Shown in pieces: positions 8,722 through 18,462 of a DNA stretch of 64,000 nucleotides; the stretch's first letter is position 1, and every line of letters starts with the position of its first letter. Position numbers and translations under genes: made by a program. A model generated the notes under the pieces. The model was given only the letters and a program-made list of their open reading frames with translations. It ran no database searches and was not told the origin of the DNA. Origin of the DNA: Nostocoides sp. (GTDB lineage: Bacteria > Actinomycetota > Actinomycetes > Actinomycetales > Dermatophilaceae); NCBI GenBank assembly GCA_016702415.1, contig JADJEA010000024.1:186001-250000 (forward strand), in the 5' to 3' direction.

Positions 8722-8728
8722 CTGGCGC

Positions 8729-9919
8729 ATGACCGCATCGCTCCCACTCCTCGTCCTCGGCCAGGGCCGCGACCTCGCCACCGAGCGCGGGGTCGAATGC
8801 CCCGGTGAGTTGCCGCCCGCGTCCGACCCGACGTTGGTCGAGCGAGCCCGGGCGGCCAAGGCGGCGCTGGGCGATTCCGTCTTCGTCCTCGGCCACCACT
8901 ATCAGCGCGACGAGGTCATCGCGTTCGCGGACACGACCGGAGACAGCTTCAAGCTGGCCAAGGAGGCGGCGGCTCGGCCGGATGCGGCCTTCATCGTGTT
9001 CTGCGGGGTCCATTTCATGGCGGAGTCCGCCGACATCCTGACCAGCGACGCCCAGACGGTGATCCTGCCGGACCTCGCCGCCGGGTGCTCGATGGCCGAT
9101 ATGGCCGCGATCAGCCAGGTCGAGGACGCGTGGGCCGTCCTCGAGGAGGCCGGGGTGGCCGACGACGTCGTCCCGGTGACCTATATGAACTCCTCGGCGG
9201 CGATCAAGGGATTCACCGGCCGCCACGACGGGACCATCTGCACCTCGTCGAACGCGAAGACCGCCTTGACGTGGGCCCTCGCCCAGCGCGGTGACGGACA
9301 GGTCCTCGGAGGGACCGGGAAGGTGCTCTTCCTCCCCGACCAGCACCTGGGCCGCAACACCTATGTCCGCGACCTCGGGGGCTCCCTCGACGACTGCGTG
9401 GTCTTCGACCCGCACCGGCCCGGTGGAGGCCTGACCACACAGCAGGTGCGCGACGCCCGGATGATCCTCTGGCGGGGCCACTGCTCCGTTCACGGGAGAT
9501 TCAGTGTCGACGCGGTGTCGGCCGCCCGGCGGGAAGTCCCCGGCGTGAAGGTCATCGTCCACCCGGAGTGCACCTACGACGTCGTCGAGGCGGCGGACGA
9601 GGTCGGCTCCACCGAGAAGATCATCAAGACGATCGCCGGGGCACCGGACGGGACGTCGTGGGTCGTCGGCACCGAACTCAATCTCGTGCGCCGCCTGGCC
9701 CAGCAGTTCCCCCGGCAGCGGATCGCGTTCCTGGAGAAGAACGTCTGTTATTGCTCGACGATGAACCGGATCGACCTGCCCCACCTGGTCTGGGCACTGG
9801 AGTCCCTCGTCGACGGCCGGGTCGTCAACCCGATCCATGTCGACCCGTCGGTCGCGGCCGCGGCCCGCTCCGCGCTCGACCAGATGCTGGCCCTGCCGGG
9901 CGAGACCCACAAGGACTGA
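8729..9919 (+). CDS. nadA: Quinolinate synthase
   Basis: Condenses iminoaspartate with dihydroxyacetone phosphate to quinolinate for NAD synthesis, using an oxygen-sensitive 4Fe-4S cluster in the cytoplasm. The 396-aa protein has the family segments GHHYQRDEV, FCGVHFMAES, DLAAGCSMADM, YMNSSAAIK, LPDQHLGRNT, HPECTYDVV and NVCYCSTMNRID, which supply the conserved cluster cysteines. The ATG at 8729 directly follows a leaderless-type promoter; the longer open frame upstream is antisense to glycerate kinase. No nadB or nadC is visible nearby. The Fe-S carrier gene upstream on the other strand is a functional neighbour. Confidence 0.97.
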   Translation: MTASLPLLVLGQGRDLATERGVECPGELPPASDPTLVERARAAKAALGDSVFVLGHHYQRDEVIAFADTTGDSFKLAKEAAARPDAAFIVFCGVHFMAESADILTSDAQTVILPDLAAGCSMADMAAISQVEDAWAVLEEAGVADDVVPVTYMNSSAAIKGFTGRHDGTICTSSNAKTALTWALAQRGDGQVLGGTGKVLFLPDQHLGRNTYVRDLGGSLDDCVVFDPHRPGGGLTTQQVRDARMILWRGHCSVHGRFSVDAVSAARREVPGVKVIVHPECTYDVVEAADEVGSTEKIIKTIAGAPDGTSWVVGTELNLVRRLAQQFPRQRIAFLEKNVCYCSTMNRIDLPHLVWALESLVDGRVVNPIHVDPSVAAAARSALDQMLALPGETHKD

Positions 9920-9944
9920 GCCGGGCTCGCGGGCGGGGGCCGGC

Positions 9945-11333
9945 TTAGTCGGCGGTCCGCCCGACGGCGGCGATCCGGCTCAGAAGGGCCGCCTCCGCCA
10001 CGCAGACCTTTTCGAACTCCCCGAGATGGAGTCCCTCGTTGGCTCCGTGGGCCCGGGTGTCGGGATCCTCCACTCCGGTGACGAGCAGGGCGGCGTCGGG
10101 GAAACGCTCGGCGAAGGCCGCGACGAACGGGATCGATCCCCCGACCCCGATGTCGACCGGGGGATGTCCCCACGCGTCGGTGAAGGCCGCGCGGGCCGCG
10201 TCATACATCGGCCCGGACGCCGCCGCCGCGAAGCCCTCGCCCGAGTCGTCCAGCGTCACCTCGACGTGGGCCCCCCAGGGGGCATGGGTCATCAGGTGGG
10301 TGCGCACGAGGTCGTATGCCGCGGCCGGGTCCTGCGCGGGCGCGATCCGCATCGAGATCTTCGCACTCGCCACGGGGACGAGGGTGTTGGACGCGGTCGC
10401 GACGGTGGGGGCGTCGATCCCGATCGTCGTGATCGACGGCTTGGCCCACAGCCGGTCCAGGAAGCTCCCCCGCCCGATGGGGGCGACCGCGTCGAGGAGG
10501 CCGGATTCTGCGCGGAGGCGAGGCTCGTCATACGGCAGGTCGCTCGCGGTTCCGGACAGGAGCCCGGCGACGGCGACTTCCCCGTCGTCCTCGTGGAGGG
10601 ATGCCAGGAGCCGGATGAGCGCTGTCAGCGCGTCGGGCACCGCACCGCCGAACATCCCGGAGTGGATCCCGTGGGAGAGGGTCCGGACCGTCACCACGAC
10701 CCGGATCAGGCCGCGGAGGGTGACGGTCAGCGCGGGTTCGCCGATGGCCCAGTTCGTCGAGTCCGCCAGGACGATCGCGTCCGCGCGAAGCTTCTCGCCG
10801 TGGGCGGCGAGGGTGGCCGGCAGCGATTCGGAGCCGATCTCCTCCTCACCCTCGACGAAGACGACGAGCGTGACCGGCAGGGCGTCCCCGTGAGCGCGCA
10901 CCGCCGCGAGATGGGCCATGATCCCGGCCTTGTCATCGGCGGCACCCCGGCCGAAGAGGCGTCCGTCCCGCTCGGTCGGCTCGAAGGGAGGGCTCTCCCA
11001 CAGGTCCGCCGCCCCGGGCGGCTGGACATCGTGGTGGGCATAGAGGAGGACCGTCGGGGCGCCGACAGGTCCCTCCTTGCGGGCGATCACCGCCGGCCGG
11101 CCGCCCTCACGGACGATCTCGGTAGTGAACCCCTCCGCGGCGAACAGGTCGGCCGTTGCCCGGGCGGACCGCTCCACCTCGCCCTGGTCGAAGGCGGCGA
11201 GCGACACGCTGGGAATGCGGGTCAGCGCCTCCAGGTCGGCCCGGATGCCCGGCATGAGGGCGGCGATGCGGTCCCGGAGTTCGCCGATGGGGGGCTGCGA
11301 GGGGGTTGAGGACGTCGACGGCCGCGTGGTCAC
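9945..11333 (-). CDS. M20-family metallopeptidase (dipeptidase type)
   Basis: A 462-aa zinc exopeptidase, probably a cytosolic dipeptidase or acyl-amino-acid hydrolase. Metal and catalytic segments are in order: LLYAHHDVQPPG (His and Asp), GRGAADDKAG (bridging Asp), EGEEEIGSE (catalytic and metal Glu pair), LADST, and the lid domain with HGIHSGMFGG. The C-terminal half contains GGSIPFV and HGANEGL with the last His. The GTG start at 11333 lies 6 nt after TAGAGT and is divergent from the DUF3043 gene. The substrate is unknown. Confidence 0.92.
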   Translation of the reverse strand: MTTRPSTSSTPSQPPIGELRDRIAALMPGIRADLEALTRIPSVSLAAFDQGEVERSARATADLFAAEGFTTEIVREGGRPAVIARKEGPVGAPTVLLYAHHDVQPPGAADLWESPPFEPTERDGRLFGRGAADDKAGIMAHLAAVRAHGDALPVTLVVFVEGEEEIGSESLPATLAAHGEKLRADAIVLADSTNWAIGEPALTVTLRGLIRVVVTVRTLSHGIHSGMFGGAVPDALTALIRLLASLHEDDGEVAVAGLLSGTASDLPYDEPRLRAESGLLDAVAPIGRGSFLDRLWAKPSITTIGIDAPTVATASNTLVPVASAKISMRIAPAQDPAAAYDLVRTHLMTHAPWGAHVEVTLDDSGEGFAAAASGPMYDAARAAFTDAWGHPPVDIGVGGSIPFVAAFAERFPDAALLVTGVEDPDTRAHGANEGLHLGEFEKVCVAEAALLSRIAAVGRTAD

Positions 11334-11339
11334 GCGGCC

Positions 11340-11345
11340 ACTCTA
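11340..11345 (-). promoter_or_regulatory. -10 box (TAGAGT), leaderless promoter of the M20 peptidase
   Basis: TAGAGT lies 6 nt upstream of the GTG at 11333, divergent from TATCCT at 11376. Confidence 0.6.
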
Positions 11346-11375
11346 CGGGCGGGCCGGGGATCGGCTCCGGGCACG

Positions 11376-11381
11376 TATCCT
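11376..11381 (+). promoter_or_regulatory. -10 box (TATCCT), leaderless promoter of the DUF3043 gene
   Basis: TATCCT lies 6 nt upstream of the GTG at 11388. Confidence 0.6.
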
Positions 11382-11387
11382 GACCGC

Positions 11388-11966
11388 GTGTTCGGACGCA
11401 AGGACAAGACCGCCCCCATCGAGCCGGAGCAGCCGGCTCACGACCAACGCCCGGGAGCCAAGAACCGGCCTACGCCCAAGCGCCGCGACCAGGAGGCCGC
11501 CCGCCGCCAGCCCCTCGTGGTCACCGACCGCAAGGCCGCCAAGGCGGCCGACCGGGCCAAGCGGGTCGAGGCGAGTTCCCGGATGCGTCAGGCGATGATC
11601 ACCGGCGACGACCGCTATCTGCCCGCCCGCGACCGCGGCCCGCTGCGCCGATTCGTGCGTGACAGCGTCGACGCGCGCTGGTGCCTCGCGGAGTTCCTCC
11701 TGCCTTTCATGGTCCTCGTCCTCTTTCTCCAGTTCATCCGGGCGTCCTGGGCGACGATCGCCTTCGTCGGCGTCTATGTCCTGGTGCTCTTCGCCGTCGT
11801 CGACGGCTTCTTCGCGTGGCGGGGCATCAAGAAGCGGCTCCGGGCGAAGTTCGGTCCCGACGTGAATCTCAAGGGGCTCGCGGCGTACACCACCATGCGG
11901 ATGATGCAGATCCGCCCCACCCGAATGCCGCGCCCCCAGGTCGCGCGCGGGCAATACCCGAGCTGA
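11388..11966 (+). CDS. DUF3043 family membrane protein
   Basis: A 192-aa protein of unknown function, widespread in actinobacteria. A charged, disordered N-terminus of about 80 residues rich in Lys, Arg and Glu leads to the conserved DDRYLPARDRGP segment. Two membrane helices follow (around residues 103-120 and 124-145), then a basic tail RGIKKRLRAKFG and a C-terminal MRMMQIRPTRMPRPQV block. The GTG start sits 6 nt after a -10 box. Most of the protein is predicted cytoplasmic. No role can be assigned from context. Confidence 0.85.
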   Translation: MFGRKDKTAPIEPEQPAHDQRPGAKNRPTPKRRDQEAARRQPLVVTDRKAAKAADRAKRVEASSRMRQAMITGDDRYLPARDRGPLRRFVRDSVDARWCLAEFLLPFMVLVLFLQFIRASWATIAFVGVYVLVLFAVVDGFFAWRGIKKRLRAKFGPDVNLKGLAAYTTMRMMQIRPTRMPRPQVARGQYPS

Positions 11967-12041
11967 GTTCGCTGGATCGCGATCCTGATGATCGGATCCG
12001 CGCGTATGTCCGCTGTCGCCGAGCCCGGGAGGTCCTCGCCC

Positions 12042-12245
12042 ATGTCCGAATACCGCTGGCTCGCCCTGGGCCCCGATGGTGAACCGCTCGCCGACGCGCC
12101 CGCCGCCGCCTTCCCCACCCAGGCCGACGCCGAGGCCTGGCTCTCCGACTGCTGGACCGATCTCGCCGACGCGGGTGCCTCCAGCGTGACCCTGCTCCAT
12201 TTCGACCAGGTGGTTTACGGGCCGATGTCGCTCGAGCCCGCCTGA
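12042..12245 (+). CDS. Small conserved hypothetical protein (67 aa)
   Basis: Begins MSEYRWLALGPDGEPL and is acidic, Ala/Asp-rich and without membrane segments or Cys-based metal motifs. I do not recognise its function; a small protein of this look is common in actinobacteria. The start at 12042 follows GGAGG with a 9-nt spacing. The open frame extends 54 nt upstream to 11988, but that part has no matching ribosome site. It follows the DUF3043 gene by 75 nt and may be co-transcribed. The 110 nt downstream hold only a short CCCGCCTGACCCGCTT-type repeat. Confidence 0.65.
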   Translation: MSEYRWLALGPDGEPLADAPAAAFPTQADAEAWLSDCWTDLADAGASSVTLLHFDQVVYGPMSLEPA

Positions 12246-12355
12246 CGCGCTCCCCGCCTGACCCGCTTCCCGCCTGACCCGCTTATTGGGCGCGCGACTC
12301 CGCTCGGCGAGCGACACCAGGCCCGCGCAGGGTTGGGCGCGCGCGCCCGCTCGTC

Positions 12356-13459
12356 TTAGGCCTCGCGGACCTGAACCTCCACGAAGGGAGGCTTGACGAC
12401 CTCGGCGGGGATCAGCCGCCCCCGCACGTCGACCGAGACGGCGCCGCCGAGCGGAACCGACCGGTCCAGGAGGGCGAGCGCGATCCCGACCTTGCGCGTG
12501 GGTGAGAACGTCCCCGACGTGACCTCACCGACGACCTGACCGTCCTCGTCGAGGACGGCGCAATGCGGCCGGGGAATGCCACGCCCGGTCACCACGAGCC
12601 CTCGGCTGAGGCGGCACTCCTTGGCCGCCCGTTGGGCGACCAGGGCGTCCTTGCCCCAGAAGGCCGGCTTGTCCCAGCCCACCGCCCAGACCGACCCCGC
12701 CATGACGGGGGTGATCTCGAGCGACAGGTCGTTGCCGTGCAGGGGGTAGCCCATCTCGGTGCGGAGGGTGTCGCGCGCGCCGAGACCACACGGCATACCC
12801 CCCTGCGCGGCGACCGCCTCGGCGAGCGCATCCCACAGGGCGCCGGCGTCCTCCCAGGCGGGCACGAGTTCGTATCCCCGCTCCCCCGTGTAGCCCGAGC
12901 GCAGCACCATGACGGGCCGGCCGTCCCATTCGGCGTCGACGAACGACATGTAGTCGTGTCCCGTCGGCAGCCCGAGGGCCGAGAGGACCTCATCGGATCG
13001 GGTGCCCTGGACGGCGATGACGCCGTACCGGTCGTGGAGGTTGTCCACGACGATCCCCTCCGGAGCGTGCGCGGCCAGCATCGCCACGACGGTCGCGGTG
13101 TTGGCCGCATTGGGGACGAGGAAGACGTCGTCCTCGCCGCGCAGATAGATGATGAGGTCGTCGACGACGCCGCCGTCGTCGGCGCAACAGAGGGTGTACT
13201 GCGCCTTCCCTGCCGAGATCCGGCCGAGGTCGTTGGTCAGACAGGCGTTGATGTATGCCGCGGCTCCCGCCCCGCTGACCCGCGCCTTCCCCAGATGGGA
13301 GACGTCGAACATCCCGACCCGCTCCCGAACGGCGGTGTGTTCGGCGACGACGCCGCCACCGGGGTACTCGATGGGCATCGACCATCCGCCGAAGTCGGCC
13401 ATCTTGGCACCGAGGGCGAGGTGGCGGTCGTGCAGCGGGGAGTTGAGCAGGTCGGCCAT
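12356..13459 (-). CDS. gcvT: Glycine cleavage system T protein (aminomethyltransferase)
   Basis: Takes the aminomethyl group from lipoylated GcvH to tetrahydrofolate, releasing ammonia. The 367-aa protein has the family start [61 protein letters not shown] (folate-site Asp region) and [11 protein letters not shown] near the C-terminus. The ATG at 13459 is 7 nt after TAGCGT and divergent from pepA. gcvP and gcvH are not adjacent, but lpdA, lipB and lipA lie nearby, consistent with shared use of lipoate. Confidence 0.96.
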   Translation of the reverse strand: MADLLNSPLHDRHLALGAKMADFGGWSMPIEYPGGGVVAEHTAVRERVGMFDVSHLGKARVSGAGAAAYINACLTNDLGRISAGKAQYTLCCADDGGVVDDLIIYLRGEDDVFLVPNAANTATVVAMLAAHAPEGIVVDNLHDRYGVIAVQGTRSDEVLSALGLPTGHDYMSFVDAEWDGRPVMVLRSGYTGERGYELVPAWEDAGALWDALAEAVAAQGGMPCGLGARDTLRTEMGYPLHGNDLSLEITPVMAGSVWAVGWDKPAFWGKDALVAQRAAKECRLSRGLVVTGRGIPRPHCAVLDEDGQVVGEVTSGTFSPTRKVGIALALLDRSVPLGGAVSVDVRGRLIPAEVVKPPFVEVQVREA

Positions 13460-13466
13460 GGGGGTG

Positions 13467-13512
13467 ACGCTACCGCGAGCGCCGCCGTTCGGCGCTCGGC
13501 ACGGGATAGCCT
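13467..13512. promoter_or_regulatory. Divergent leaderless promoters for gcvT and pepA
   Basis: TAGCGT (13467-13472, minus strand) stands 7 nt from the gcvT ATG and TAGCCT (13507-13512, plus strand) 6 nt from the pepA GTG. The two -10 boxes are only about 35 nt apart, so the two genes probably compete for polymerase. Confidence 0.6.
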
Positions 13513-13518
13513 GCCCCG

Positions 13519-15078
13519 GTGAGTCTCTTCTCTCTGGACGACAGCCCCCTCGCCACGCTCGAGGCGGACGTGCTGGTCGTCGGTGTCGTCCCCGCCGAGT
13601 CGGGCGCCGCGCTCGCCGAGGGCCATGGCCTGCCTGAGCAGGCCGCAGCGCATCTGACGGCGGTCCTGCCGAGCCTCGGCGCCACCGGCAAGGTCGACGA
13701 CGTCCACACCGTCCCCCTCGTGCCCGGGATCGCCGCGACCAAGGTCGTCCTCACCGGCCTCGCCCCGGCACTCGGCAAGGACCAGTCGGTCACCGAGTTC
13801 GGCATCCGCGCGGGCGCGGGCGCCGCGCTGCGCCAGATCGGTGCGGCCGGGCGCGTCGTCGTCGCGCTGCCCGCGCGCGAGACGTCCTGGGTCGGGGCCG
13901 CCGCGCTCGGGGCGCACCTGGGCAGCTACGCATTCACCGCGTTCAAGAGCGACCGCGAGACCGCCAAGGGCGGCGGCAAGGACGCCGCCTCCAAGCCCGG
14001 CCCGGCCGGCCGCCGGGTGACCACGCTCGTCGTCCACGTCGACGACGCCGACGCCCCGGCCAAGGCGTCGATCGCCCGCGCGGAGGTCGTGGCCGAGGCG
14101 ACCGCCTGGGTGCGCGATCTGGTCAACACGCCCCCGAACGTGCTCTATCCGGAGTCCTTCGTCGACGCCGTGCGCGATCAGATCAAGTCGAACCATGTCA
14201 AGCTCGACGTCGCCGTCCACGATCACAAGGCGCTCGCGGAGATGGGCTGCGGCGGCATCGTCGGCGTCGGCCAGGGCTCCAGCCGGGGTCCGCGGATCAT
14301 GGAACTCCACCATCGCCCACGCCATGCCGCCGCCCACGTCGCCTATGTCGGCAAGGGGATCACCTTCGACACCGGCGGGCTGTGCCTGAAGCCTTCTGCC
14401 GCGATGTTGGGGATGAAGTCGGACATGGCGGGGGCGGCCGCCGTCGCCGCCGCCGTCATCGCGGCCGCCCGGTTGAAGCTCCCCGTCGCGGTGAGCGGCT
14501 ACCTCTGTCTCGCCGAAAACATGCCGAGCAGCACCGCCCAGCGCCCGAGCGACGTCGTCACGATGCGCAATGGGACGACCGTGGAGATCATCGACACCGA
14601 CGCCGAGGGCCGGATGGTGCTCGGTGACGGCCTCTGCCTGGCGGTGGAGTCGGGCGCGGACGCGATCCTCGACATCGCGACGCTGACCGGGGCCTGCATC
14701 ATCGCCCTCGGGCCGCGGGTAGCCGGGGTGATGAGCAATGACGAGGACGTCAACACCCGGGTCTTCGCCGCCGCGAATGCGGCCGGGGAGGCGATGTGGC
14801 CGCTGCCGCTGCCGGAGGATCTGCGCCCGAAGCTCGACTCCCAGGTCGCCGACCTGCAGCACAAGGGCGATCTCTGGGGCGGCACGTTGACGGCCGGGCT
14901 CTTCCTTCGGGAGTTCGTCGCCCGCAGCGAGGGCGATCCGGTGCCGTGGGCGCACCTGGACATTGCCGGACCGTCGTTCAATGAGACCGCGCCCTATGGG
15001 TCGACCCCCAAGGGGGGGACGGGATTCGGGATGGCGACGCTGCTCGCCTTCGCCGAGCAGGCGGGGGGCCACCGGTGA
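13519..15078 (+). CDS. pepA: Leucyl aminopeptidase (M17)
   Basis: A cytosolic two-metal aminopeptidase of 519 aa that releases N-terminal residues from peptides. The catalytic domain shows [15 protein letters not shown] (metal and catalytic Lys), [10 protein letters not shown], and the M17 signature [12 protein letters not shown], followed by DIATLTGAC. The N-terminal macro-like domain is weakly conserved, as usual. The GTG start is 6 nt after its -10 box. The last codons overlap the start of lpdA as GTGA, so the two are translationally coupled. Confidence 0.96.
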   Translation: MSLFSLDDSPLATLEADVLVVGVVPAESGAALAEGHGLPEQAAAHLTAVLPSLGATGKVDDVHTVPLVPGIAATKVVLTGLAPALGKDQSVTEFGIRAGAGAALRQIGAAGRVVVALPARETSWVGAAALGAHLGSYAFTAFKSDRETAKGGGKDAASKPGPAGRRVTTLVVHVDDADAPAKASIARAEVVAEATAWVRDLVNTPPNVLYPESFVDAVRDQIKSNHVKLDVAVHDHKALAEMGCGGIVGVGQGSSRGPRIMELHHRPRHAAAHVAYVGKGITFDTGGLCLKPSAAMLGMKSDMAGAAAVAAAVIAAARLKLPVAVSGYLCLAENMPSSTAQRPSDVVTMRNGTTVEIIDTDAEGRMVLGDGLCLAVESGADAILDIATLTGACIIALGPRVAGVMSNDEDVNTRVFAAANAAGEAMWPLPLPEDLRPKLDSQVADLQHKGDLWGGTLTAGLFLREFVARSEGDPVPWAHLDIAGPSFNETAPYGSTPKGGTGFGMATLLAFAEQAGGHR

Positions 15079-16463
15079 GCCGGGGTGGCTCCGGGGGGGA
15101 GGAATCGGCATACGACCTCGTCGTGCTCGGTGCCGGCAGCGCGGGATATGCGTGCGCCCTCCGGGCCAGCCAACTCGGCCTGCGGGTCGCCCTCGTCGAG
15201 CGGGACAAGATCGGCGGGACCTGCCTGCATCGCGGGTGTATCCCGACCAAGGCGATGCTCCACGCCGCCGAGGTCGCCGACACCGCACGAGCGGCGAGCC
15301 ATGTCGGGGTGGACCTCGGGACGCCACGGGTCGACCTGGGGCGGGTCGCGGCATACCGGCAGGGGGTCGTCGATCGGCTGTATGCCGGCCTCACCGGCCT
15401 GGTGACCTCGCGGCCGATCGACGTGGTCACCGGGGAAGGCCGGGTCGTGGATGCGGGCACCATCGCCGTCGGCGACCGTATGCTGCGTGGCCGCCACCTG
15501 TTGCTGGCCACGGGGTCGGTGGTCAAGACCCTCCCGTTCGTCACGCTCGGTCGACGGGTTGTCACCAGTGATGGGGCGCTGGCGCTCAAGGGGGTACCCG
15601 AGCGGGTCGTCGTCCTCGGCGGCGGGGTGATCGGGGTGGAGTTCGCGTCGGTGTTCTGCTCGTTCGGGTCGCAGGTGACGATCGTCGAGGCCCTGCCGCG
15701 GCTCGTGGCCGCCGAGGACGAGGCCGTGTCGAAGGCCTTGCAGCGGGCCTTCCGGCAACGGCGGATCGGTATGGTGCTCGGCGCCTCCGTCACGGCCGTC
15801 ACCGAGTCGGCCGACGAGGTGGAGGTCGCCGTCGAGGGACGCGAATCCCTGCGGGCCGATCTCGTCCTCGTCGCCGTCGGCCGGGGCCCGGCTCCCGTGC
15901 CCGGGATCGAGACGCTCGGGGTCGCGATGGCCGGCGCCCACGTCGCCGTCGACGGTCTCGGGCGGACGTCCGTGCCCGGGGTGTATGCCGCGGGCGACCT
16001 CGTCCCGGGTCTGCAACTCGCGCACCGGGGGTTCGCGCAGGGCATCGTCGTGGCCGAGGACATCGCGGGGTTGACGCCCGCGCCGGTGGTGGACGAGCGG
16101 GTGCCGCGGGTGACCTATTGCGACCCCGAGATCGGCTCGGTCGGCTTGACCGAGGCCGCGGCGCGGGAGCGCTATGGCGAGGTGGAGACCGTGGAGTACA
16201 ACCTCGCGGGGAATGGAAAGAGCCAGATCCTCGGGACGAAGGGGTTCGTCAAGCTCGTGCGCGCCGCTGGGGGTCCGATCGTCGGGGTGCACCTGGTCGG
16301 CGCGCGGATGGGTGAGCAGATCGGGGAGGCCCAACTGCTCGTCGATTGGGAGGCATTTCCCGAGGACGTCGCCCCGCTGTTGCATGCCCACCCCACCCAG
16401 AACGAGGCCCTCGGCGAGGCGGCCCTCGCGCTGGCGGGAAAGCCCTTGCACTCACATGGGTAG
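15075..16463 (+). CDS. lpdA: Dihydrolipoyl dehydrogenase (E3)
   Basis: A flavoprotein that reoxidises dihydrolipoamide with NAD+ for the 2-oxoacid dehydrogenase and glycine cleavage complexes. The 462-aa protein has the FAD-binding LVVLGAGSAGYACALRA, the redox disulfide in GGTCLHRGCIP (C-x4-C), the NAD-binding VVLGGGVIGVEFAS, VYAAGDLV, and the C-terminal HAHPTQNEAL that supplies the catalytic His-Glu pair. It starts at a GTG overlapping the pepA stop. It is followed after 78 nt by sucB, with which it forms a functional unit. Confidence 0.97.
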   Translation: MSRGGSGGEESAYDLVVLGAGSAGYACALRASQLGLRVALVERDKIGGTCLHRGCIPTKAMLHAAEVADTARAASHVGVDLGTPRVDLGRVAAYRQGVVDRLYAGLTGLVTSRPIDVVTGEGRVVDAGTIAVGDRMLRGRHLLLATGSVVKTLPFVTLGRRVVTSDGALALKGVPERVVVLGGGVIGVEFASVFCSFGSQVTIVEALPRLVAAEDEAVSKALQRAFRQRRIGMVLGASVTAVTESADEVEVAVEGRESLRADLVLVAVGRGPAPVPGIETLGVAMAGAHVAVDGLGRTSVPGVYAAGDLVPGLQLAHRGFAQGIVVAEDIAGLTPAPVVDERVPRVTYCDPEIGSVGLTEAAARERYGEVETVEYNLAGNGKSQILGTKGFVKLVRAAGGPIVGVHLVGARMGEQIGEAQLLVDWEAFPEDVAPLLHAHPTQNEALGEAALALAGKPLHSHG

Positions 16464-16541
16464 CCCCTGCTGGCCCGGGGCCCCGATGCGTGAGAGTCTG
16501 ACCACACCCACCGAAATCGCTTGCGAGGAGAACGAGGACCA

Positions 16542-18452
16542 ATGTCTGAACGTGTGACCATGCCGGCGCTCGGCGAGTCCGTCACCGAAGGCACCGTGAC
16601 ACGCTGGCTCAAGAGTGTCGGGGACACCGTCGCCATCGACGAGCCCCTGCTCGAGGTCTCCACGGACAAGGTCGACACCGAGATTCCGTCGCCGGTGGCT
16701 GGCATCCTGAGCGAGATCCTGGTCCAGGAGGACGAGACCGCGGCCGTGGGCGCGGAATTGTGCGTGATCGGCGACGGGTCGTCGGCCCAGGCCGCGCCGG
16801 CTGCGCCTGCTGCCGAAGCTGCGTCCGCGGCGGCCGAGCCTGCGGCCGAGCCGGCGGTGGAGGAGCAGGAAGCCGAGGCCGAGCCAGCAGCGGACACGGC
16901 CCAGGAGTCCGCGCCCGAAGCCGGTGCGGTCTCCCCGGCGTCCCCGGCGGAGTCATCGCAGGCCCAATCCGCTCCGGCCGGAGGCGGGGTCGAGGGCGGG
17001 GTGACCGTGACCATGCCCGCGCTGGGCGAATCGGTCACCGAAGGCACCGTCACGCGGTGGCTGAAGTCCGAGGGTGATGAGGTGGCCGTCGACGAGCCGC
17101 TCCTGGAAGTCTCGACCGACAAGGTCGACACCGAAATCCCCTCCCCCGCCGCGGGAACGCTAACGAGGATCCTCGTGTCCGAGGACGAGACCGTGGCTGT
17201 GGGGGCGGATCTGGCGATCATCGGTGGCGAGGCCGCTCCCGCGGCGGCCGCTCCCGCGGCTGAGGTGCCCGCACCGCAGGTGCCGGCCGCGGAGCCCGAG
17301 GCCGCACCCGAGCCGGCCCCAGCCGCACCAGCGCCGGCGCCGACGGCTGCGGCTCCTGCCGCAGCGCCCGCCCCAGCGGCACCCACCCCTGGCCCGGCAC
17401 CCGCCGCGGCCGCACCGCCTGCCGCATCCGGGCCTACCCAGGCCGCGCCTACCCAGGCCGACGCGGGCGAGGGCGACGATCAGGAGCGGGACGCCTCGGC
17501 ATACGTCACCCCGCTCGTGCGGAAACTGGCCGCGGACAACGGCATCGACCTCGCCACCGTCAAGGGCACCGGGATCGGCGGGCGCATCCGCAAGCAGGAT
17601 GTGCTCGACGCCGCCGCTGCGGCGAAGGCCGCCGCGGAGGCGGCCGCGGCGAAGGCTCAGGCCCCCGCCGCGGCCCCCGCTCCTGCACCCGCCCCGGCGG
17701 CGGCGCCACCGGCAGCAGCCCCGACCGGGGACGCCTCCAAGCGCGGAACCCGCGAGAAGATGACCCGGTTGCGCAAGATCATCGCCCAGCGCATGGTCGA
17801 GTCGCTCCAGGTCTCGGCCCAGTTGACGACCGTCGTCGAGGTCGACATGACCAAGGTCGCCCGGGTGCGCGATCGCGCCAAGCGTGACTTCGAGCAGCGC
17901 GAGGGCACCAAGCTGTCGTTCCTGCCGTTCATCGCGCTGGCCGCCGTCGAGGCGCTCAAGGCGCATCCCGGTGTCAACGCCAGCATCGACGGGGAGGAAA
18001 TCGTCTATCACGGCACCGAGAACCTCTCCATCGCCGTCGACACCCCGAAGGGCCTGATCGTTCCCGTCGTCAAGAACGCCGGCGACCTCAATATCGCGGG
18101 GCTCGCCCGGGCCATCGCCGATGTCGCCGCACGGACCCGCGACAACAAGATCACCCCCGACGACCTCGCCGGCGGCACCTTCACGATCACCAACACCGGC
18201 TCGCGGGGCGCGCTCTTCGACACCCCGATCCTCAACCAGCCGCAGGTGGCGATGCTGGGCACGGGGGCGATCGTCCGCCGTCCCGTCGTCGTCGAGGTCG
18301 ACGGGGCCGAGACGATCGCGATCCGCTCGATGATGTACCTCGCCCTGAGCTACGACCACCGCATCGTCGACGGCGCCGATGCCGCGCGCTTCCTCGCGAC
18401 GGTGAAGGAGCGGCTCGAGGAGGGTCACTTCGAGGGCTCGCTGGGGTCCTGA
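16542..18452 (+). CDS. sucB: 2-oxoglutarate dehydrogenase E2 (dihydrolipoamide succinyltransferase), two lipoyl domains
   Basis: The core acyltransferase of a 2-oxoacid dehydrogenase complex; actinobacterial proteins of this type serve pyruvate and 2-oxoglutarate oxidation. Of 636 aa, residues 1-76 and about 152-228 are two lipoyl domains, each with the [12 protein letters not shown] lipoylation loop. Long Ala/Pro linkers follow each of them. The E3/E1-binding domain is at about 320-356 ([15 protein letters not shown] through [10 protein letters not shown]) and the catalytic domain at about 400-636, ending with SYDHRIVDG, the active-site His-Asp. The ATG at 16542 is preceded by GAGGAG and GAGG; the frame opens 21 nt earlier but without a better site. 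lipB and lipA to the right would supply its lipoate. Confidence 0.96.
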   Translation: MSERVTMPALGESVTEGTVTRWLKSVGDTVAIDEPLLEVSTDKVDTEIPSPVAGILSEILVQEDETAAVGAELCVIGDGSSAQAAPAAPAAEAASAAAEPAAEPAVEEQEAEAEPAADTAQESAPEAGAVSPASPAESSQAQSAPAGGGVEGGVTVTMPALGESVTEGTVTRWLKSEGDEVAVDEPLLEVSTDKVDTEIPSPAAGTLTRILVSEDETVAVGADLAIIGGEAAPAAAAPAAEVPAPQVPAAEPEAAPEPAPAAPAPAPTAAAPAAAPAPAAPTPGPAPAAAAPPAASGPTQAAPTQADAGEGDDQERDASAYVTPLVRKLAADNGIDLATVKGTGIGGRIRKQDVLDAAAAAKAAAEAAAAKAQAPAAAPAPAPAPAAAPPAAAPTGDASKRGTREKMTRLRKIIAQRMVESLQVSAQLTTVVEVDMTKVARVRDRAKRDFEQREGTKLSFLPFIALAAVEALKAHPGVNASIDGEEIVYHGTENLSIAVDTPKGLIVPVVKNAGDLNIAGLARAIADVAARTRDNKITPDDLAGGTFTITNTGSRGALFDTPILNQPQVAMLGTGAIVRRPVVVEVDGAETIAIRSMMYLALSYDHRIVDGADAARFLATVKERLEEGHFEGSLGS

Positions 18453-18462
18453 GGACGTCTCT

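Noticed and set aside
7190..8728. Long upstream extension of the nadA reading frame
   Set aside because: It runs antisense through the glycerate kinase gene; nadA homology begins at 8729, directly after a -10 box.
16763..17460. Ala/Pro-rich, low-complexity parts of sucB as a frameshift or insertion
   Set aside because: These are the normal flexible linkers between lipoyl, binding and catalytic domains; the frame is continuous.
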